A stretch of DNA of 64,000 bases from Sphingomonas sp. Ag1 (GCF_000980895.1 NZ_LAZX01000089.1:1-64000), one strand, 5' to 3'; positions 1-8,559 are shown, counted from the first letter of the stretch. Notes: a model not told the origin generated them from the sequence alone. A program made the numbers and translations.

Positions 1-460
1 CGCCGCCGCCGCCGCCGCCACGACCGCCGCCGAAGCCGCCACCACCGAAATCATCGCCGCCGCCGAAGTCATCACGCGGGCCACCGCCGCCGCCGCCGGC
101 ATTGCCGCCGGGTCCGTCGAGCATGGTCAGCACGCTGTTGAAGCCCTGCAGCACGATTTCGGTCGAGTAGCGGTCCTGGCCCTGCTGGTCCTGCCACTTG
201 CGGGTCTGCAACTGGCCCTCGATGTAGACCTTCGACCCCTTGCGCAGGAAGCGTTCGGCGACGTTGGCGAGACCTTCGTTGAAGATCGCCACCGAATGCC
301 ATTCGGTCTTTTCCTTGCGCTCGCCGGTGTTGCGATCCTTCCAGCTTTCGCTGGTCGCGATGCGCAGGTTCACCACCTTGCCGCCGTTCTGGAACGAGCG
401 CGACTCGGGATCGCGACCGAGGTTGCCGACGAGAATGACCTTGTTGACGCTGCCTGCCAT
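1..460 (-). CDS. ssb: Single-stranded DNA-binding protein (partial at window edge)
   Basis: Reading the minus strand from the ATG at 458-460 gives [20 protein letters not shown], the typical N-terminus of bacterial SSB, followed by the OB-fold (residues about 5-110). SSB coats single-stranded DNA during replication, repair and recombination. After the fold the sequence becomes very rich in Gly and Asp (about residues 120-153), the usual flexible linker. The acidic C-terminal tip that binds partner proteins lies outside the window, so the gene is incomplete here. It starts 8 bases after the feoB stop codon on the same strand, so it may be partly co-transcribed with feoAB, although ssb normally has its own promoter. 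The family call is secure. Confidence 0.95.
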   Translation of the reverse strand, partial: MAGSVNKVILVGNLGRDPESRSFQNGGKVVNLRIATSESWKDRNTGERKEKTEWHSVAIFNEGLANVAERFLRKGSKVYIEGQLQTRKWQDQQGQDRYSTEIVLQGFNSVLTMLDGPGGNAGGGGGGPRDDFGGGDDFGGGGFGGGRGGGGGG

Positions 461-468
461 GAAGTTCC

Positions 469-2334
469 TCAGAGACCCGCGGCGACCGCGAGCCAGTATG
501 TGATTCCGGCCATGATGTAAGCGGCGGCGAACAGATAGCCAACCATGAACAGCGGCCACTTCCACCCATTTGTCTCGCGTCGGGTGATCGCGATGGTGGA
601 CACGCATTGCGGCGCGAAGACGAACCACATCAGGAAGGCGAGCGCGGTCGGCAGCGACCAGCGGCGCTGGAGGTTCTCGACGATCGTCCGCGCCCCTTCC
701 GCATCCTCCGGATCATCGACCGCATAGACGGTGCCGATCGCGGCGACCGCCACTTCGCGTGCGGCCATCGCGGGGATGAGCGCCAGCGCGATTTCGTGAT
801 TGAAGCCGATCGGCTTGACCACGACCTCGATCCCCGAGGCGATGCGGCCGGCGATCGAATAATCGACCTGGCTCTGCCCGTCGGGCGCCTTGGGGAAGCT
901 GAGCAGCAGCCACAGGATAACGGTGGTGGCGGCGATGATCGTGCCGGCGCGCTTCAGGAAGAGCATCGCGCGGCTCCACAGGCCGATCGCGATGTCGCTG
1001 AGGCGCGGTACCTGATATTTCGGCATCTCCATCATGAAACCGGAGGACTCGCCGCTCGTCACCGTCCGGCGAAGCACCAGCGCGGCGACGAACGCGCCGA
1101 GGATGCCCGCGATATAGAGGCCGAGCAGCACCAGCCCCTGCAGGCCGACGCCAGGCAGCACCTGAGAGTTGGGGATGAAGGCGCCGATGATGATCGTGTA
1201 CACCGGCAGGCGCGCCGAACAGGTCATCAGGGGCGCGATGAGGATGGTGGTCAGTCGGTCCTTTTCATCGCTGATCGTTCGGGTCGCCATGATGCCGGGG
1301 ACGGCACACGCGAAGCTGGAGAGCAGGGGGATGAACGCGCGCCCCGACAGGCCGACGCCGGCCATCAGCCGATCCATCAGGAAGGCTGCGCGGACCATGT
1401 AGCCCGATGCCTCCAGCACGAGGATGAAGGCGAACAGGATCAGGATCTGCGGCAGGAAGACGACGACCGCGCCGACGCCGGCGATGAGGCCGTCGGTGAG
1501 CAGCGACTGGAACAACCCTTCCGGCACGCCGGCGCGGACAACCCCGTCGAGCCAGGCCATGCCATCCTCGATCCAGCCGATCGGCGCTTCCGACCAGCTG
1601 AACACCGCCTGGAACATGACGAACATGAGCGCGAGCAGCAGGATCGGGCCGAACACCGGGTGGAGCGCGATCGAATCGAGCGCATGGTTCCAGCGGCGGG
1701 TGGGCGTCTCGCTGACCGTGGCGAGGCGGGAGAGTTCGCGTGCGCGGCGCTGGAAGGTTGCGATCGGTTGATCGGCGGTGAGATCGCGCGGCGCGGCGGG
1801 ACGGTCGGCGGAAGCGCCGCCGTCCACCATCTGGGTGAGCGCGGCGCGCAGCGTGTCGAGGCCGCGCTTGCGCACCGCCACCGTCGGGATGACGGGTACG
1901 CCCAGCTCCGTCGCCAGCGCCTCTGCGGAAAGGGTGAGGCCATCACGCTCGGCCAGGTCGACCATGTTGAGCGCGATCACCACCGGCAGGCCGAGCGCGA
2001 TCAGTTGCAACGCAAAGCGCAGGTGAAGATCGAGATTGGCGGCATCGACCACGACGATCAGCGCGTCGGGGCGACGCTCCCCCGCCTGCTTGCCGAACAA
2101 TACGTCGCGGGTGACCTGTTCGTCAGGCGAGGAAGGATCGAGGCTGTAAGTGCCGGGAAGGTCGACGAGCTCGATCGGGCGGCCGTCGTCGAGTGCCAAG
2201 CGGCCGGAGTGCCGCTCCACGGTGACGCCGGGGTAGTTGCCGACTTTCTGCCGGGCGCCGGTCAGCGCGTTGAACAGGGCGGATTTGCCGGCATTGGGAT
2301 TGCCGACGAGCGCGATCAGCGGAAGATTGCTCAT
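469..2334 (-). CDS. feoB: Ferrous iron transporter FeoB
   Basis: This 621-residue inner-membrane protein takes up Fe(II). An N-terminal G domain carries the P-loop GNPNAGKS (residues 11-18), the G3 motif DLPG (58-61) and the G4 motif NMVD (near 122). A polytopic membrane domain with Gate-type hydrophobic repeats follows, including a stretch around [13 protein letters not shown]. The length is shorter than the roughly 770 residues of E. coli FeoB but usual for alphaproteobacteria. feoA lies directly upstream with a 1-base gap (feoA TGA, C, feoB ATG), so the two are translationally close. No feoC is visible. A Fur-box-like sequence upstream of feoA would couple expression to iron shortage. Confidence 0.96.
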   Translation of the reverse strand: MSNLPLIALVGNPNAGKSALFNALTGARQKVGNYPGVTVERHSGRLALDDGRPIELVDLPGTYSLDPSSPDEQVTRDVLFGKQAGERRPDALIVVVDAANLDLHLRFALQLIALGLPVVIALNMVDLAERDGLTLSAEALATELGVPVIPTVAVRKRGLDTLRAALTQMVDGGASADRPAAPRDLTADQPIATFQRRARELSRLATVSETPTRRWNHALDSIALHPVFGPILLLALMFVMFQAVFSWSEAPIGWIEDGMAWLDGVVRAGVPEGLFQSLLTDGLIAGVGAVVVFLPQILILFAFILVLEASGYMVRAAFLMDRLMAGVGLSGRAFIPLLSSFACAVPGIMATRTISDEKDRLTTILIAPLMTCSARLPVYTIIIGAFIPNSQVLPGVGLQGLVLLGLYIAGILGAFVAALVLRRTVTSGESSGFMMEMPKYQVPRLSDIAIGLWSRAMLFLKRAGTIIAATTVILWLLLSFPKAPDGQSQVDYSIAGRIASGIEVVVKPIGFNHEIALALIPAMAAREVAVAAIGTVYAVDDPEDAEGARTIVENLQRRWSLPTALAFLMWFVFAPQCVSTIAITRRETNGWKWPLFMVGYLFAAAYIMAGITYWLAVAAGL

Positions 2335-2335
2335 G

Positions 2336-2590
2336 TCAGTCGGCCGTCACCGTGATGGCGGCGGCGACGTTGCGCCGCAGGGCCACGGTCATGCGGCCGA
2401 TGCGGCAGGCGACGGGGCCGCGGAACAATGTCGCGCGGTGCATCACCTCGACATGGACGCCCTCCTCAAAGCCGAATTCGCGCAGGCGGCGCGCCTCGGG
2501 CGTGGCGAGCCGGTCCCAGGCAATGGCGGTTACCGTTGCCGGACGGCGAACAGGGAGCGATTCGAGCGGGAGGGGAGAGGAAGCAAGCAC
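2336..2590 (-). CDS. feoA: FeoA-domain protein, ferrous iron transport accessory
   Basis: This 84-residue protein has an SH3-like FeoA domain: a segment reading LREFGFEEGVHVEVMHRA is followed by a small beta-rich half ending in TVTAD. FeoA is a small cytoplasmic partner of FeoB and is needed for efficient Fe(II) uptake. I chose the GTG at 2588-2590 because it gives a family-sized protein. The open frame continues further upstream without a good ATG, and no strong Shine-Dalgarno is visible, so the exact start is uncertain. Its stop is 1 base before the feoB start. Confidence 0.85.
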   Translation of the reverse strand: MLASSPLPLESLPVRRPATVTAIAWDRLATPEARRLREFGFEEGVHVEVMHRATLFRGPVACRIGRMTVALRRNVAAAITVTAD

Positions 2591-2609
2591 GGCGCCGCTG
2601 TATCGGAGA

Positions 2610-2624
2610 TGCGAACGATTATCA
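2610..2624 (-). promoter_or_regulatory. Candidate Fur box upstream of feoA
   Basis: Read on the minus strand the 15 bases are TGATAATCGTTCGCA. They fit the 7-1-7 inverted Fur pattern (TGATAAT, one base, ATTATCA) well in the left half and at four of seven positions in the right half. The site lies 20 bases upstream of the chosen feoA start, where a repressor could block transcription. Iron control of feo genes by Fur-type regulators is established; use of this particular site is an inference. Confidence 0.4.
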
Positions 2625-2690
2625 ATTCCGATAGCGGCTGCGGTCGAACCCGGATGCGCCCGCGAACAGGCGCAGGGCCGGGCTGGCGAG

Positions 2691-3350
2691 TCAGACCACC
2701 GGGTAGCGCAGGCGGCCGACGAAGCGGCTGAGGCTGGGCCGGTGGCGGGCGCGGCGGACGATGCCGGCCTTCGCCTTTTCGAAGCGCATGATGCCGTCGA
2801 TCCGGCGGCCGAGGAAGGCGCGTGTCTCGGCATAATCCTCGCTGTCGTCATCGAGGAAGACGGTGATGGTGGCGCCGTAGACCGCCAGCAGCATCCCGCG
2901 CTTGGTATAATGATTATAGTCGGTCGCCTTGTCGCCGGCGGCGCGCCACATGGCGTCGACGCTGCGCCAGCCGAGGCGGGTGGCGGTGGCGAGGTTCTGC
3001 GGCATGGCGAGGATCGCGAGCGCGCGGCGCAGCGCCTCCCGATGGGGAGCGGTGGCGGCAAGGCGCGCCTCGACCAGCGCGGTGATGCGCTGGCGGATCT
3101 TCATCGCGGCGAGCGTTTCCGGCGGCAAAGCGGCGAGCATGTCCAGATCGATCGTTTCGAACCATGCGTCGATCATCGCCACCGGGCCGCCCTCAAAGGC
3201 GAGCGCGGCGACATCGCGATCGATGTTCTCGCCATCCGCGGCATAATCACGCGCGGTGTCCGACCAGCCGTCAAAGGCCGCATTTTCCGCGATGGCAGGC
3301 GCGAGACGCAGGCGGATCTCGTCGAGGGTGAGGTCTGCGGGATCAGTCAT
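2691..3350 (-). CDS. COQ9 family protein (ubiquinone biosynthesis accessory)
   Basis: This 219-residue protein reads as a COQ9/TetR-like all-helical protein. It has an N-terminal MTDPADLTLDEIRLRL segment, a central hydrophobic helix region, and the C-terminal stretch with WRAAGDKATDYNHYTKRGML that is characteristic of the COQ9 C-terminal domain. COQ9 binds lipid and supports COQ7-type hydroxylation in ubiquinone synthesis, and it is common in alphaproteobacteria and mitochondria. It lies about 100 bases upstream of feoA on the same strand and runs towards it. No other ubiquinone gene is in the window, so its pathway role rests on the family alone. Confidence 0.88.
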   Translation of the reverse strand: MTDPADLTLDEIRLRLAPAIAENAAFDGWSDTARDYAADGENIDRDVAALAFEGGPVAMIDAWFETIDLDMLAALPPETLAAMKIRQRITALVEARLAATAPHREALRRALAILAMPQNLATATRLGWRSVDAMWRAAGDKATDYNHYTKRGMLLAVYGATITVFLDDDSEDYAETRAFLGRRIDGIMRFEKAKAGIVRRARHRPSLSRFVGRLRYPVV

Positions 3351-3409
3351 GCAATGCTTATACGCCGCAATCGGCCGCGGGGTACCATTCTCTTGTGCGA
3401 CGCATGCGC

Positions 3410-4336
3410 TCAGGCGCCGGACACGGGAGGCAAGGGCAGGGGTCGGGGCGGCGCGATGCGCACCAGCACCAGCGCGATCGCCACGAGTGCGGCACCGACG
3501 AAATCGGCGACGCCCAGCGTCTCGCCATAATAAAGCCAGCCGACCAGGGCCGCGACGATCGGCTGGGTGAGCAGTGCGAGGCCGATGACCAGCGGGCTGA
3601 GCCGGCCGAGCGCATAGATCATCAAGCCCTGACCAAGCACCTGGCTGAGCAACGCGAGCGAGATCAGCGGGGTCCAGTTCGCCGGCATGATCTTTTCGCC
3701 CAGCACCAACGCCGACACGAGCAGCGGCAGGATCGCTGCCGCCGAGGAGAAGCCCAGCGCGGGGAGGGGGGCCATGGTCTGCCGCGCGCGCGACATGAGG
3801 ATGAAATAGCCGGCGTAGAGAAGGCCGGCGAGCAGGCAGAGGAGGTCACCAATGAAGTTCTGCGGCGCAAGCTGATAGGAGCGGCCCATCAGCAAGGCGG
3901 CGCCGATCGCGGCGAGGGCCAGCGCCAGCCCCTGCGTCCGCGTGGGCCAGGCACGGGCGACGAGGAAGCCGTAGAGCGGAAACACAAAGGTCGCCGCGTT
4001 GCCGAACAGGGTCGCGTTCGCAAGCTTCGTATGATGGATTCCGAGGTGCCAGGCCGCGAGATCGCCGGCGAACAACACGCCCGAGCCGATCAATATCCAG
4101 CCGAGCCCACGGACGCTGGAGAGCAGCCGGCCGCCAGTGGCCGCCGCCAGCACGAGGAGCACCGGAGTCGCCAGGCTGATTCGCCAGAAGGCCGCGGCCA
4201 CCGGGCCGACATCAGTCAGCCGGACGAACCACGGACCGAAGGCGAGCGCCACGTTGCCCACCATCAGTGCGGCAAATGCGACCGCGTTGCCGCTTTCGCG
4301 CGATACAGCTTTTCTTGTGGTCGGACCCTCGTGCAT
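3410..4336 (-). CDS. EamA/DMT-superfamily transporter
   Basis: This 308-residue integral membrane protein starts at MHEGPTTRKAVSRESGN, with about ten hydrophobic helices arranged as two EamA repeats. Each repeat includes the typical small-residue-rich ends such as LGQGLMIYALGRLSPL and LVGWLYYGETLG. Family members export small metabolites such as amino acids, purines or drugs; the substrate cannot be read from the sequence. The open frame extends far upstream, but the ATG at 4334-4336 is the natural start because membrane character begins immediately after it. It is transcribed away from the old yellow enzyme gene, with 63 bases between the two starts. Confidence 0.85.
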   Translation of the reverse strand: MHEGPTTRKAVSRESGNAVAFAALMVGNVALAFGPWFVRLTDVGPVAAAFWRISLATPVLLVLAAATGGRLLSSVRGLGWILIGSGVLFAGDLAAWHLGIHHTKLANATLFGNAATFVFPLYGFLVARAWPTRTQGLALALAAIGAALLMGRSYQLAPQNFIGDLLCLLAGLLYAGYFILMSRARQTMAPLPALGFSSAAAILPLLVSALVLGEKIMPANWTPLISLALLSQVLGQGLMIYALGRLSPLVIGLALLTQPIVAALVGWLYYGETLGVADFVGAALVAIALVLVRIAPPRPLPLPPVSGA

Positions 4337-4399
4337 GTTGCCCCCTAACCCCCTAGATCGGGGGAGTCCCGTGGCAAAATGAAACGGAAGGGAGATTGA

Positions 4400-5476
4400 A
4401 TGCCGAGCTTGTTTGACCCGATCGAACTTGGGGCGATCCGCGCCGCCAATCGCGTGCTGATGGCGCCGCTGACGCGCACCCGCGCCGACGCCAACCACGT
4501 GCCGACCGAGATGATGATCGAATATTATCGCCAGCGCGCCGGCGCCGGGGTGATCATCTCCGAAGCGACCGGAATCAGCCCGCAGGGCCTGGGCTGGCCC
4601 AATGCGCCGGGCATCTGGAACGACGCGCAGGTCGAGGCGTGGAAGCCGATCACCGAGGCGGTGCACAAGGAGGGCGGCAAGATCGTCGCGCAATTGTGGC
4701 ACCAGGGCCGGCTGGCGCGTCCCGACGTGAACAAGCTGCAGCCGCTGTCGGCGTCCGCCACCCGTGCGCCCTATCCGATCCCGGAAAAGAACCCTTATGG
4801 CGAAGCGCGTGCCGCCACGCTGGACGAGATCAAGGAAGCGATCGAGCAATATGCCCAGGCCGCGCGCAACGCGCTGAAGGCCGGGTTCGACGGCGTTCAG
4901 CTGCACGGCGCCAATGGCTATCTGATCGACCAGTTCCTGCGCGACAACACCAACCTTCGCGATGATGATTACGGCGGCTCGCCGGAAAACCGCATCCGGT
5001 TCATGAAGGAAGCGGTGCAGGCGGTGATCGCGGCCGCGGGCGCGGAGCGGACGTCGATCCGGCTGTCGCCCAATGGCGAGACGCAGGGTGCCGACGACAG
5101 CAACCCCGAAGCGGTCTTCATCCCGGCGGCCAAGGTGCTCGACGAGCTGGGCATCGCGTTCCTTGAGCTGCGCGAGCAATCGCCTGACGGCACCTTTGGC
5201 GCGTCGAGCGTGCCCAAGCTGAGCCCGCAAATCCGCAAGGTGTTCACTCGCCCGCTGGTGCTGAACCAGGATTACACGCTGGAGAAGGCGCAGGCCGATC
5301 TGGATTCGGGGCTGGCCGATGCGATCGCCTTCGGCCGCGCGTTCATCGGTAACCCTGATCTGGTTGACCGGCTGCGTGAGGGCCTGCCGCTGGCGCAGGA
5401 CAACCCCAAGACGTGGTATTCGAAGGGCCCCGAGGGCTATATCGATTATCCGGCCTACAAGGCCGAGGCGGCCTGA
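4400..5476 (+). CDS. Old yellow enzyme family alkene reductase (NADH:flavin oxidoreductase)
   Basis: This 358-residue FMN-dependent (beta/alpha)8-barrel enzyme reduces activated C=C bonds using NAD(P)H. It shows the family landmarks: LFDPIELGAIRAANRVLMAPLTR at the N-terminus, QLWHQGRLA near residue 98, the substrate/FMN segment HGANGYLIDQFLRD around 173, the YGGS motif, and a C-terminal FGRAFIGNPDLV phosphate-binding region. Members include NemA and xenobiotic or N-ethylmaleimide reductases. The physiological substrate is unknown. An AGGGAG-like ribosome binding site precedes the ATG. It is a monocistronic-looking gene divergent from the EamA transporter. Confidence 0.93.
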   Translation: MPSLFDPIELGAIRAANRVLMAPLTRTRADANHVPTEMMIEYYRQRAGAGVIISEATGISPQGLGWPNAPGIWNDAQVEAWKPITEAVHKEGGKIVAQLWHQGRLARPDVNKLQPLSASATRAPYPIPEKNPYGEARAATLDEIKEAIEQYAQAARNALKAGFDGVQLHGANGYLIDQFLRDNTNLRDDDYGGSPENRIRFMKEAVQAVIAAAGAERTSIRLSPNGETQGADDSNPEAVFIPAAKVLDELGIAFLELREQSPDGTFGASSVPKLSPQIRKVFTRPLVLNQDYTLEKAQADLDSGLADAIAFGRAFIGNPDLVDRLREGLPLAQDNPKTWYSKGPEGYIDYPAYKAEAA

Positions 5477-5528
5477 ACCGGCGCGCCGCCCTTCGCGACG
5501 CGCGGAGGGCGGCGAACCGTCGATGATC

Positions 5529-5945
5529 CTAGAGGTAGCGCGCGGCGGTTTCGCGGATCAGCGCGATCATGTTGGGAATGCCCTGCGTCCGGTTGGAGCT
5601 GAGCTGGTTGCGCAGATCGAACGGGGCCAGCGCGCCCTCGATATCGGTGGCGGCGATCGCCTGCGGTGTCGCGTCCTGCACGGTCTTCAGCACCAGCGCG
5701 ATGATCCCCTTGGTGATCGCGGCGTTGCTGTCGGCGAGGAAGTGCAGCGTGCCGTCGTCGTTGCGGGTGGGATAGACCCACACCGCGGCGGAGCAGCCGC
5801 GCACCAAGGTCGCATCGGTCTTCAGCGCATCGGGCATCGGCTCGAGCGCGCGGCCGAGATCGATCAGCAGGCGATAGCGATCGTCGGCATCGAGGAATTC
5901 ATATTCATCGCGAAGATCGGCAAGTTCGGGCGCGGCGTCTGACAT
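5529..5945 (-). CDS. sufE: SufE-family Fe-S cluster assembly protein
   Basis: This 138-residue SufE-like protein accepts the persulfide sulfur from the cysteine desulfurase SufS. The active-site cysteine is in VRGCSAAVW (Cys51 with the start used here). The fold elements LIDLGRALEPMP and GALAPFDLRNQLSSNRTQGIPNM match the family. The ATG at 5943-5945 is preferred. A longer open reading frame adding MPLFRQAASPRA exists, but it has no supporting homology that I recognise. The rest of the suf operon is not in this window. It converges with the old yellow enzyme gene. Confidence 0.9.
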   Translation of the reverse strand: MSDAAPELADLRDEYEFLDADDRYRLLIDLGRALEPMPDALKTDATLVRGCSAAVWVYPTRNDDGTLHFLADSNAAITKGIIALVLKTVQDATPQAIAATDIEGALAPFDLRNQLSSNRTQGIPNMIALIRETAARYL

Positions 5946-6019
5946 CGCGCGGGGACTAGCGGCTTGCCGGAACAGCGGCAACCGGGCGGGTCACGCCCGC
6001 GCCGGGCAGAGGGGGTGGA

Positions 6020-6256
6020 TCAAAGGTCCACCCCGGCGGCGATCGCCTCCAGCTTGCGGATGCGTTCGCGCAGGTCGGCAATCTCGATGCGGGCGCTGGT
6101 CGCCGCATGGGGCGCGCGGGCATCGGCCTCCTGGCGCAATTGCTGCTCCTTCAGCCGCAGCCAGCCGCGCCAGCCGGCGAGGCCGGCCGAAACCAGCATG
6201 GCAAGGCCGGCGAGCGCAGCGGTTGCCATGATCATATAGAAGCCGGGGTCAGGCAT
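6020..6256 (-). CDS. PspB-like small membrane coiled-coil protein 4 (last gene of psp operon)
   Basis: This 78-residue protein has an N-terminal membrane helix (about residues 7-29, ATAALAGLAMLVSAGLAGW) and a charged C-terminal helix ending in IADLRERIRKLEAIAAG. The tail is a shortened version of the motif shared by its operon neighbours: R-L/I-x3-L/V-E-R/x-I. It is the fifth PspB-like protein counted from pspB and lacks the EIEQLRD end of the others. The role is probably as a membrane partner of PspA/PspC, but this is inferred from context only. Confidence 0.6.
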   Translation of the reverse strand: MPDPGFYMIMATAALAGLAMLVSAGLAGWRGWLRLKEQQLRQEADARAPHAATSARIEIADLRERIRKLEAIAAGVDL

Positions 6257-6276
6257 GACGTTGCTCCTCCTCGAAC

Positions 6277-6522
6277 TCAGCGGTCGCGCAGCTCTTCGAT
6301 CTGACGGCTCAGATCGGCGCTGCCGTGATTGTCGGTGATGACGCGTTCCAGGACCGCGATCCGCTCCTTGAGCTGGCGGATTTCCTCGCGGCTGGCGATC
6401 GCGTCGGCGGGTAACGCATGATCATCGGCGTCTCGCAGCCCGCGGTACTTCTCGCGCTGCATCCGGGTAACGGCCGTGATCAACACGATCGCGATGACCA
6501 TGAAGGCGACAGACCATGGCAT
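6277..6522 (-). CDS. PspB-like small membrane coiled-coil protein 3
   Basis: This 81-residue protein starts MPWSVAFMVIAIVLITAV, a membrane helix, followed by a basic juxtamembrane segment (RMQREKYRGL). A C-terminal coiled-coil follows with the operon-wide motif, here IRQLKERIAVLERVITDN and a terminal SRQIEELRDR. The gene is separated by 20 bases from the next gene downstream and 34 from the one upstream, all on the same strand, which suggests a single transcript from the sigma-54 promoter at 8838-8853. A general PspB resemblance is clear; its specific job is unknown. Confidence 0.65.
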   Translation of the reverse strand: MPWSVAFMVIAIVLITAVTRMQREKYRGLRDADDHALPADAIASREEIRQLKERIAVLERVITDNHGSADLSRQIEELRDR

Positions 6523-6556
6523 CGATCAACTCCTTGAAGAGGGGATATTTTCTTGT

Positions 6557-6847
6557 TCAGTTGGGACGTTCGATGCGCGGCGGCGTCTCGCGCAGCTGCT
6601 CGATCTCGTCGGCCAGGACCACGCCGCGGTCGGTGACGATCCGTTCCAGCACGCGCACCCGCTGTTCCAGCCGTTCGGTATGGGCGGCATATTGCGCCGC
6701 CTTCTCCGCGGTCTGGGCATTGAGCGCCTCGGCCATTTTCTCCTTGTGCCGAAGCCAGCGGCGGAAGGAGTCCCCGCCCACGCCGAGGATCACCGGCAGC
6801 CCCACCACGATCATGAAGAACAGTAGAACAAAGCTGTACTTTTCCAT
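6557..6847 (-). CDS. PspB-like small membrane coiled-coil protein 2
   Basis: This 96-residue protein has the N-terminal membrane helix FVLLFFMIVVGLPVILGVGG, then a basic loop with RRWLRHKEKMAEAL. A coiled-coil follows containing RLEQRVRVLERIVTDRG and LADEIEQLRE. The motif LERIVTD...L..EIEQLR is almost identical in the next upstream gene (6859-7188), which points to tandem duplication. It sits within the psp operon, 11 bases downstream of that paralogue. Confidence 0.65.
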   Translation of the reverse strand: MEKYSFVLLFFMIVVGLPVILGVGGDSFRRWLRHKEKMAEALNAQTAEKAAQYAAHTERLEQRVRVLERIVTDRGVVLADEIEQLRETPPRIERPN

Positions 6848-6858
6848 GGTCCCGATCC

Positions 6859-7188
6859 TCAGTTGGCGCGGTCGCGCAGCTGCTCGATCTCCTGGCTGAG
6901 CAGGTGGCCGCTGTCGGTGACGATCCGTTCGACGTTCTGCAGGCGATCCTTCATCGAGCCGAGTTCGGCGCGAAGCTGGCCGTTTTCCTGCGTCAGCAGC
7001 TTCACCCGCTCGATCGTTTCATCGTCGCGCTTGGGATAGAGCGCCTGACCCCATTGGCCGTCGAGCGGATAGCCGTTGCGGATGCGCATCCAGGTCGTCG
7101 CGACCCAGCCGAGCATGGCGGCGACACCGACCGTGGCGATCACGGGGGCAAGGGCGGAGAAGAGCTGGATCTTTTCGGCGGCGGTCAT
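6859..7188 (-). CDS. PspB-like small membrane coiled-coil protein 1
   Basis: This 109-residue protein has an N-terminal hydrophobic segment (LFSALAPVIATVGVAAMLGWVATTW) and a middle region with GYPLDGQWGQALYPK. The C-terminal coiled-coil carries LQNVERIVTDSGHLLSQ and EIEQLRDR. The last part matches the tails of the neighbouring small proteins and, more weakly, PspB (VNTVERIVA) and the tail of PspC. It lies directly downstream of pspC (29 bases). It is probably part of the PspA-recruiting membrane complex; the function is inferred. Confidence 0.65.
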   Translation of the reverse strand: MTAAEKIQLFSALAPVIATVGVAAMLGWVATTWMRIRNGYPLDGQWGQALYPKRDDETIERVKLLTQENGQLRAELGSMKDRLQNVERIVTDSGHLLSQEIEQLRDRAN

Positions 7189-7217
7189 GGCCTCTCCCTT
7201 TCATATTGGCGCGGCAA

Positions 7218-7601
7218 TCAGCGCAGGCGCTCGATCTCTTCGGCGAGCTGGGTGTTGCGGCTGGTGTAGTGCGTCTCGATGTCGGCGAGGCGACGGTCCA
7301 GCTCGCGGAACTTGGAGCGGACCTCCGCCGTGGTGCGCTTCGGGTTCGAGCGCACGCCCTGCCAGAATTTCGCATCCTCCGGCGATCCGTAGAGGTTCGC
7401 AGGCCGGTCGCTCGCCATCCAACCGATCAGCAGATAGGCGATCAGCGTCCAGGGGAAGCCCCCGGCGAGGGTGAGCAGGATCAGCCCGATGCGGACCCAC
7501 AGAACCTCGATTCCGGTATAGTCGGCGATCCCGGCGCACACGCCCTTCCACTTGCGTTCCTGCCGGTTGAGGTAAAATTTGGTGCGGCTGTTGTCGGCCA
7601 T
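7218..7601 (-). CDS. pspC: Phage shock protein C, PspC-domain membrane protein
   Basis: This 127-residue protein has the PspC domain at residues 8-70: the segment FYLNRQERKWKGVCAGIADY leads into a hydrophobic core VRIGLILLTLAGGFPWTLIAYLLIGWMA. PspC is an inner-membrane sensor that, with PspB, relieves PspA inhibition of PspF when the envelope is damaged. The tail after the domain (KFRELDRRLADIETHYTSRN and AEEIERLR) resembles the coiled-coil ends of the downstream small proteins. Its ATG overlaps the last base of the pspB stop region (coordinate 7601 is shared), so the two are tightly coupled. Confidence 0.92.
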   Translation of the reverse strand: MADNSRTKFYLNRQERKWKGVCAGIADYTGIEVLWVRIGLILLTLAGGFPWTLIAYLLIGWMASDRPANLYGSPEDAKFWQGVRSNPKRTTAEVRSKFRELDRRLADIETHYTSRNTQLAEEIERLR

Positions 7602-7894
7602 CAGTTCCTCCGCAGGTTCCGGTCTTCGAGCCGGTAGTCGGGTTCAGAGCGGTAGTCGGCGATGCCGGGGCGGAAATCGGGATTGTCGGCAGCGACGATG
7701 CGCTCCACCGTATTCACCCGATCCTCGAGCCGCTTCGCCAGCGAGTGGAGTTCGTCGAGCAGCGCCTCATCCTCGGTGGTCATGCCGCCGGGCGACTGCT
7801 TCCACTTGGTGACATAGTGCATGATCAGCCAGGGCAGCCCGATGAAGAGCATGCCCACGACGAAAACCGGTACGAGCACCTCTTCCATCATCAA
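7601..7894 (-). CDS. pspB: Phage shock protein B, PspB
   Basis: This 97-residue protein starts MMMEEVLVPVFVVGMLFIGLPW (membrane helix) and continues with IMHYVTKWK and a cytoplasmic coiled-coil, LAKRLEDRVNTVERIVAADN, as in PspB. PspB works with PspC to sense inner-membrane stress. The protein is longer than E. coli PspB (about 75 residues) owing to a C-terminal extension. The start codon overlaps the pspA stop by 4 bases and the end abuts pspC, a classic operon arrangement. Confidence 0.88.
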   Translation of the reverse strand: MMMEEVLVPVFVVGMLFIGLPWLIMHYVTKWKQSPGGMTTEDEALLDELHSLAKRLEDRVNTVERIVAADNPDFRPGIADYRSEPDYRLEDRNLRRN

Positions 7895-8559
7895 TTGTCC
7901 TTCTTCAGGCGCGCCTTGAGCGCGGCGAGTTCGGCGTCGATCTTGTCCGAGGCCTTGAGCTCGGCGATTTCCTCGTCGAGGCTCTTGGGCAGCGCGCCCA
8001 GGCCCATCGCATCGGCGCGGCCCTCCGCCTCATCGACCTTGCGTTCGAGCATCTCGAACCGGCTGAAGGCATCGTGCGTGCGCGGCCCGTTCCACATTTC
8101 GCGCAGGCGGGAGCGGTTGTTGGCGCTTTCCAGCCGGGTGGCGATGTTGTTCTGCCGGGTCCGCGCCTCGCGCAGCTTGTTCTGCAGCTTGGCGATGTCT
8201 TCCTCGGAGGAGCGGAGCGTGTCGTCGAGGACGGCAACCTCGGCGCGAAGCTGCTCGATCATGTCGGACGCCTTCTGGCGCTCAATCAGCGCCGCCTTGG
8301 CAAGGTCCTCGCGATCCTTCGACAGCGCAAGCTCCGCCTTTTCGGTCCAGTTCGACTCGATATCGGAAAGCTTGGCCATGTGGCGGCGCATCTCCTTGAT
8401 ATCGGCGATCGTCCGTGCCGCCGACGCACGCACCTCGACCAGCGTCTCCTCCATCTCCAGGATGATCATGCGGATCATCTTGGCCGGGTCTTCTGCCTTC
8501 TCGAGCAGTTCCGCCATATTGGCGGCGACGATGTCGCGGGTACGGGAAAAGATGCCCAT
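7891..8559 (-). CDS. pspA: Phage shock protein A, PspA/IM30 family
   Basis: This 222-residue, almost wholly alpha-helical coiled-coil protein begins with MGIFSRTRDIVAANMAELLE, which is diagnostic of PspA with its amphipathic membrane-binding helix. Family landmarks include EDPAKMIRMIILEMEETLVEVR and the segment DAFSRFEMLERKVDEAEGRA. PspA binds damaged inner membrane as an ESCRT-III-like scaffold and, when not needed, inhibits PspF. An AGGAG ribosome binding site lies just ahead of the ATG at 8557-8559. It is the second cistron of the sigma-54-driven operon, after a 46-residue exported peptide and a strong stem-loop. Confidence 0.96.
   Translation of the reverse strand: MGIFSRTRDIVAANMAELLEKAEDPAKMIRMIILEMEETLVEVRASAARTIADIKEMRRHMAKLSDIESNWTEKAELALSKDREDLAKAALIERQKASDMIEQLRAEVAVLDDTLRSSEEDIAKLQNKLREARTRQNNIATRLESANNRSRLREMWNGPRTHDAFSRFEMLERKVDEAEGRADAMGLGALPKSLDEEIAELKASDKIDAELAALKARLKKDN

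Noticed and set aside
1..120. GCC/GCCGCC-rich stretch at the left edge as a simple repeat
   Set aside because: It encodes the Gly-rich linker of SSB on the minus strand and needs no other explanation.
607..2355. A 582-residue plus-strand open frame opposite feoB
   Set aside because: It is a GC-driven antisense shadow: composition is Arg/Asp/His-rich with no motifs, and feoB on the other strand is certain. The same reasoning removes the other long frames opposite gyrA, the efflux operon, the SLC13 gene, the M28 genes and the phage genes.
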